DNA of 64,000 bases. Origin: Oceanirhabdus sp942490885. GTDB lineage: Bacteria; Bacillota; Clostridia; Clostridiales; Clostridiaceae. Within the stretch, counting starts at the first letter, position 1; each line of letters starts with the position of its first letter. Below are positions 60,995 through 64,000 of this stretch, piece after piece. The translations under genes and the position numbers were made by a program. The stretch is from NCBI GenBank assembly GCA_942490885.1, contig CALNYT010000002.1, positions 4,526,001 to 4,590,000 of the forward strand, in the 5' to 3' direction. The notes under the pieces were generated by a model that did not search any database, was not told the DNA's origin, and worked only from the letters and a program-made list of their open reading frames with translations.

Positions 60995-61933
60995 TCACTT
61001 GTATACTCTACTATAAAGCTTATTGATTTTTTCTATTTTATCAGTAATTACATCCCTTAAAAATTCTGGAGAAATAACTTCTACATCCTCTCCAAAACCC
61101 AATATGAATCCAATTGTCCACCCATCAATAGGAAAATTGAGTTTAGTATAAACGTACCCATCCTCTTTAAATTCCATGGCTTCAACATCTATATAATCAC
61201 ATATCTTATTAATCGCTTCTTTTCTAAATTTTAATAAGATTTCATCATTCTTATTCTCCAAATATGAATAATCCTGATCAAATTCGTAAGTTTCAATATT
61301 AATTCTTTCAAATAATTCATCAGTGATTCTAAGATTCTTAATTCTACTCAATTTAAATAATCTATAATCATTCCTTGCCCTACAAAAACCATATACATAC
61401 CATGCTGTACTCTTAAACAACAAGTGAATTGGTTCTATCTCTCTCTCTGTACACATTCCATTAGCATTAAAATACATGAATTGCATTACATTTTTGTCAT
61501 TTATAGCATCCCTTATACACTTAACCTTCTGCTCAATATACCCACTTTTACCCCATGATGAGAAATCAAATAAAACACTATTTTTACTCTCTTCACTGGT
61601 TTTCATTGTCTCCTCAATATGTTCTAATTTATCCATGATACTTCTGAGTTCTTGCGATATATATGCTTTGTCAATTCCCCTCAAAGCCATTAGAAGTTGA
61701 CTAACCTCTTGCCTTGAAAGAAAATTCTTATCAATTTTGAAACTACTCATTATTCCAAATCCGCCGTCTCTTCCTTGATAAGATATGATAGGTATTCCAG
61801 CTTCATTTATTGTATCAATATCTCTCAATATTGTTCTAGTTGATACCTCTAGTTGTTCAGCCAGCTCCTTTGCAGTTACTTTTTCATGAGTAAGTAATTT
61901 AATAATTATAGAAATATGTCTATGTTTTTTCAT
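60995..61933 (-). CDS. YafY-type transcriptional regulator (HTH plus WYL domain)
   Basis: 312 residues. N-terminal DeoR-like helix-turn-helix (TAKELAEQLEVSTRTILRDI), middle WYL domain with FKSTAWYVYGFCRARNDYRLFKLSRI, C-terminal extension. WYL regulators often sense nucleic acids or nucleotides and control repair or defence genes, but the target is unknown. GAGGAG at 6 bases; start overlaps the preceding membrane gene by 14 bases. Confidence 0.92.
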   Translation of the reverse strand: MKKHRHISIIIKLLTHEKVTAKELAEQLEVSTRTILRDIDTINEAGIPIISYQGRDGGFGIMSSFKIDKNFLSRQEVSQLLMALRGIDKAYISQELRSIMDKLEHIEETMKTSEESKNSVLFDFSSWGKSGYIEQKVKCIRDAINDKNVMQFMYFNANGMCTEREIEPIHLLFKSTAWYVYGFCRARNDYRLFKLSRIKNLRITDELFERINIETYEFDQDYSYLENKNDEILLKFRKEAINKICDYIDVEAMEFKEDGYVYTKLNFPIDGWTIGFILGFGEDVEVISPEFLRDVITDKIEKINKLYSRVYK

Positions 61934-62216
61934 GAAATACTCCTCTTAATTTAGTTCCAAATTCTTTTCTTTTACCTGATAGAATATTTTTGTTAATTGT
62001 AGCTAAATATGAAGCTAGAAGTGGTGACAAAAAGAATAAAATAATCCCTCCTAATATGGATATACCCGAAGTCGATCTTAGACTTCTCTGGGCTATAATA
62101 TCTGATGCTCCATCATTAAATATTGTAAACTGACATACAATAATTACTCCTTGAACCAGTAAAAATAAAGAATACCTTCTGAAATTCTCTTTCATTTTTC
62201 TTATCATTTCACCCAT
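61920..62216 (-). CDS. Small membrane protein coupled to the WYL regulator
   Basis: 98 residues, helices about 16-36 (LFLLVQGVIIVCQFTIF) and 52-75 (ILGGIILFFLSPLLASYLAT). GGGGGAAG upstream. Overlap with the WYL gene suggests a common role, possibly as its membrane-bound signal partner. No family recognised. Confidence 0.72.
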   Translation of the reverse strand: MGEMIRKMKENFRRYSLFLLVQGVIIVCQFTIFNDGASDIIAQRSLRSTSGISILGGIILFFLSPLLASYLATINKNILSGKRKEFGTKLRGVFHEKT

Positions 62217-62242
62217 TACAACTTCCCCCTAAAATAAATTGA

Positions 62243-62278
62243 AAAGAGAAATATCCCTCATTATCCATTTCTCTTTTT
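62243..62278. repeat. Stem-loop, possible remnant of the nested-palindrome family
   Basis: AAAAGAGAAAT / ATTTCTCTTTT with CCCTCATTATCC loop, followed by TTCTCAATTATG. Resembles an eroded right arm (compare copy B and C). 18 bases past the SbcC-like stop. Confidence 0.4.
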
Positions 62279-62295
62279 ATGTTCTCAATTATGTT

Positions 62296-64000
62296 TTAAA
62301 TCTTGAACTCTGTACAACTCCCCTTATTTGTTGCCTTTACTATTAATTGTGCATCAATTCTCTCTTTTAGCTCTGGTACGTGAGATATTATTCCTACAAG
62401 TCTTCCACTTTTTTGAAGATCAATAAGACAGGCTATTGCACTATCCAAGGACTCTGGATCAAGCGTTCCAAATCCTTCATCGATAAACATTGTATCTAGT
62501 CTCACTCCTCCGGCATATGACTGTACAACATCTGATAAACCTAATGCCATTGACAATGACGCCTTAAAACTCTCTCCCCCTGAAAGTGTTTTAACATGTC
62601 GTCTCTGACCTGTGTAATTATCATACACTTCTAGTTCAAGTCCGCTCTGTTTATTCTTTCTCTGAAGTTCGTCTGTCCTGTATAGTAAATATCTATTTCC
62701 TGTCATAATCTTAAACCTTGAATTGGCAGCATGTAAAATATCTTCAAGGAAGGCAGCTAAAACATATCTTTCAAAAGTTATTCTATAAGAGTTTTCACCT
62801 CTTGATACCTTTGAAAGATACCCTATAACATTATATTCCTTTTCCTCCCCTTTTATCTCTTCAGAAATACTCTTTATCTCCTGTAGTGCCTTCTCATTAT
62901 TTGATAATCTTGAGTTTATTTTGCCTCGTTGCTTATCAATTTCATCTCTAAGGTTCTCAAGTTCCAATATTTTAGAGTTAATCTTATCAACATTCTCTTT
63001 TTCTAAAGAATCAACATGTTTATTAAGTTCTTCTAACTTTGCATTAGTCTCCTCCATAGTCTTGTTGAATATATCTATACTCTTTTTCAGTTCACTTATT
63101 TCAACTTCTGTTAGTTTACTCTTCTCATACTCATCTTTACTTTTGAAATTTTTACTTACAGCCTCTTCAAAACTACTAATCATTTCTTTAATTGATTTTT
63201 TAAGCTCTACTATGGATTGTTGTAAAGTCTTCAAACTTCCTTCTTTTGATGATAAAGAATTCTCCAAAACTTTAATCCTGTTTTCATATTCCTTAATATT
63301 TTTTTCCCATGATAAAACATAAGCTTCTTTATCCTTTATTCCTCTTGCTAATCTCTCACTTGATTGATATTCTTTTGGAACAGATGATGCTATTTCTTTT
63401 AACATTGCTTCACTCTTAGAATGATTTTCTAATACTCTGTCATGTTCTTTAGATAATGATTCTATCTTATCAATTGTATTTTTGTATTCTATTTTTCTAT
63501 TTTCTATTTCTTTTGTTATTCTTAGAAGCTTCCCTTCTATTTCATCTCTCAATTTGATCTTTCTATTCATATCTTGAAGTTCATTTTTAAGCAATTCTAT
63601 TGTATTGATTAACTCTACTTTAGACTCTTTGTATTTCATTTCTTTTATATTATCAATACATGCTTTCTCTGATAGCCTTAACTTTAATCTATTAAAGTTT
63701 CTTTCTTCCCCTTTATATCTCTCGTCTAAAACTGAGTAATCATTTTTTATGGCATTGTATTTTTCCTTAATAGAATTTATATTTTGATCTAAACTCTGTA
63801 AGTTCTCAACACTAATCTGCTCTCCAATATCCTTCATTGGATTAGGATGCTCTTTTGAACCACAAACTGGGCATGGTTCCCCATGGTGTAATTCTTTAGC
63901 TAAAATACTTCCCTGTGATTTTATAAATTCATTAAACATATCTTTTTTCTTTAATTCCAATTCAGCAATCCATTTTTCAATGCTCTCTAACTCTCCTGAG
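62296..64000 (-). CDS. sbcC: SbcC/Rad50-like SMC family ATPase, N-terminal part outside window
   Basis: 568 visible residues; the frame stays open to the window edge (SGELESIEKW at 64000-63967), so the N-terminal ATP-binding half is missing. Seen: coiled coil, zinc hook CPVCGSKEHP near the start, second coil, then C-terminal ATPase lobe with signature LSGGESFKASLSMALGL, Walker B DTMFIDEGFGTLD and D-loop, switch SHVPEL. Acts with SbcD nuclease on hairpins and DNA ends, of interest in a genome segment rich in long palindromes. sbcD is not in view; it usually precedes sbcC. Confidence 0.93.
   Translation of the reverse strand, partial: SGELESIEKWIAELELKKKDMFNEFIKSQGSILAKELHHGEPCPVCGSKEHPNPMKDIGEQISVENLQSLDQNINSIKEKYNAIKNDYSVLDERYKGEERNFNRLKLRLSEKACIDNIKEMKYKESKVELINTIELLKNELQDMNRKIKLRDEIEGKLLRITKEIENRKIEYKNTIDKIESLSKEHDRVLENHSKSEAMLKEIASSVPKEYQSSERLARGIKDKEAYVLSWEKNIKEYENRIKVLENSLSSKEGSLKTLQQSIVELKKSIKEMISSFEEAVSKNFKSKDEYEKSKLTEVEISELKKSIDIFNKTMEETNAKLEELNKHVDSLEKENVDKINSKILELENLRDEIDKQRGKINSRLSNNEKALQEIKSISEEIKGEEKEYNVIGYLSKVSRGENSYRITFERYVLAAFLEDILHAANSRFKIMTGNRYLLYRTDELQRKNKQSGLELEVYDNYTGQRRHVKTLSGGESFKASLSMALGLSDVVQSYAGGVRLDTMFIDEGFGTLDPESLDSAIACLIDLQKSGRLVGIISHVPELKERIDAQLIVKATNKGSCTEFKI

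Overview
The window is AT-rich and reads as a chromosomal segment of a strictly anaerobic, fermentative Clostridium-like Firmicute. The evidence is a three-subunit [FeFe]-hydrogenase, a second sensory-type [FeFe]-hydrogenase, a hybrid-cluster protein, SigI/RsgI, a Cys T-box leader, strong AGGAGG ribosome-binding sites and frequent TTG/GTG starts. There are no tRNA or rRNA genes, no CRISPR array, no phage and no transposase gene.

Layout. 1-988: end-truncated M42 aminopeptidase. 1.2-12.4 kb: a xylose-type locus with the ABC importer xylFGH, a lipoprotein of unknown role, and a sensory operon (two membrane-tethered sugar-binding proteins, a LytS-type kinase, a YesN-type regulator) matching the XylFII-LytS-YesN scheme known from Clostridium. 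12.8-14.9 kb: small unknown proteins, a [2Fe-2S] thioredoxin-fold protein and a 48-residue zinc ribbon. 15-25.7 kb: surface/secretion island with a DUF5667 protein carrying a TEEDA minisatellite, a 1527-residue exported protein with two unrelated DNase domains, a cell-surface protein sharing a recently copied domain with it, and sigI-rsgI. Matching SigI-like promoters precede sigI and the DUF5667 gene. 26-29.2 kb: DUF4358 lipoprotein, MBOAT and DHHW genes for O-acylation of an extracellular polymer. 29.5-32.2 kb: creatininase-family hydrolase, GNAT-like protein, small membrane protein. 32.6-42 kb: hydrogen/redox block (hydCBA, hydS plus a PP2C phosphatase, hcp). 42-49 kb: envelope and redox genes including a polysaccharide deacetylase, type 2 IPP isomerase, an SDR enzyme and a TlpA/CXXC/4Fe-4S membrane operon. 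49-52 kb: PadR-controlled operon with a membrane-embedded MutS-like ATPase. 52-54 kb: cysK-cysE behind a cysteine T-box. 54-58.1 kb: arginine-to-spermidine genes speA, speH, speE, speB. 58.4-64 kb: a truncated reductase remnant, FxsA, an orphan sensor kinase behind a near-ideal promoter and long leader, a WYL regulator, and an SbcC-like ATPase cut by the window end.

The most striking non-coding feature is a dispersed family of nested palindromes (at least nine full or partial copies, full length about 230-250 bp). Each full copy can fold as a cross: outer TTGAGA-type arms, two small hairpins whose stems change sequence but stay paired, and a centre of three further hairpins. Most copies lie directly downstream of stop codons. 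Two of them supply the last codons of a gene, and one supplies a terminator.

Two genes survive only as short N-terminal stubs with good ribosome-binding sites (DUF362-like at 45437-45511, nitrite/sulfite reductase-like at 58425-58562). Several genes carry hairpins that overlap or displace the ribosome-binding site, which suggests much control at translation initiation. All family assignments come from reading motifs by eye; none was checked against a database.
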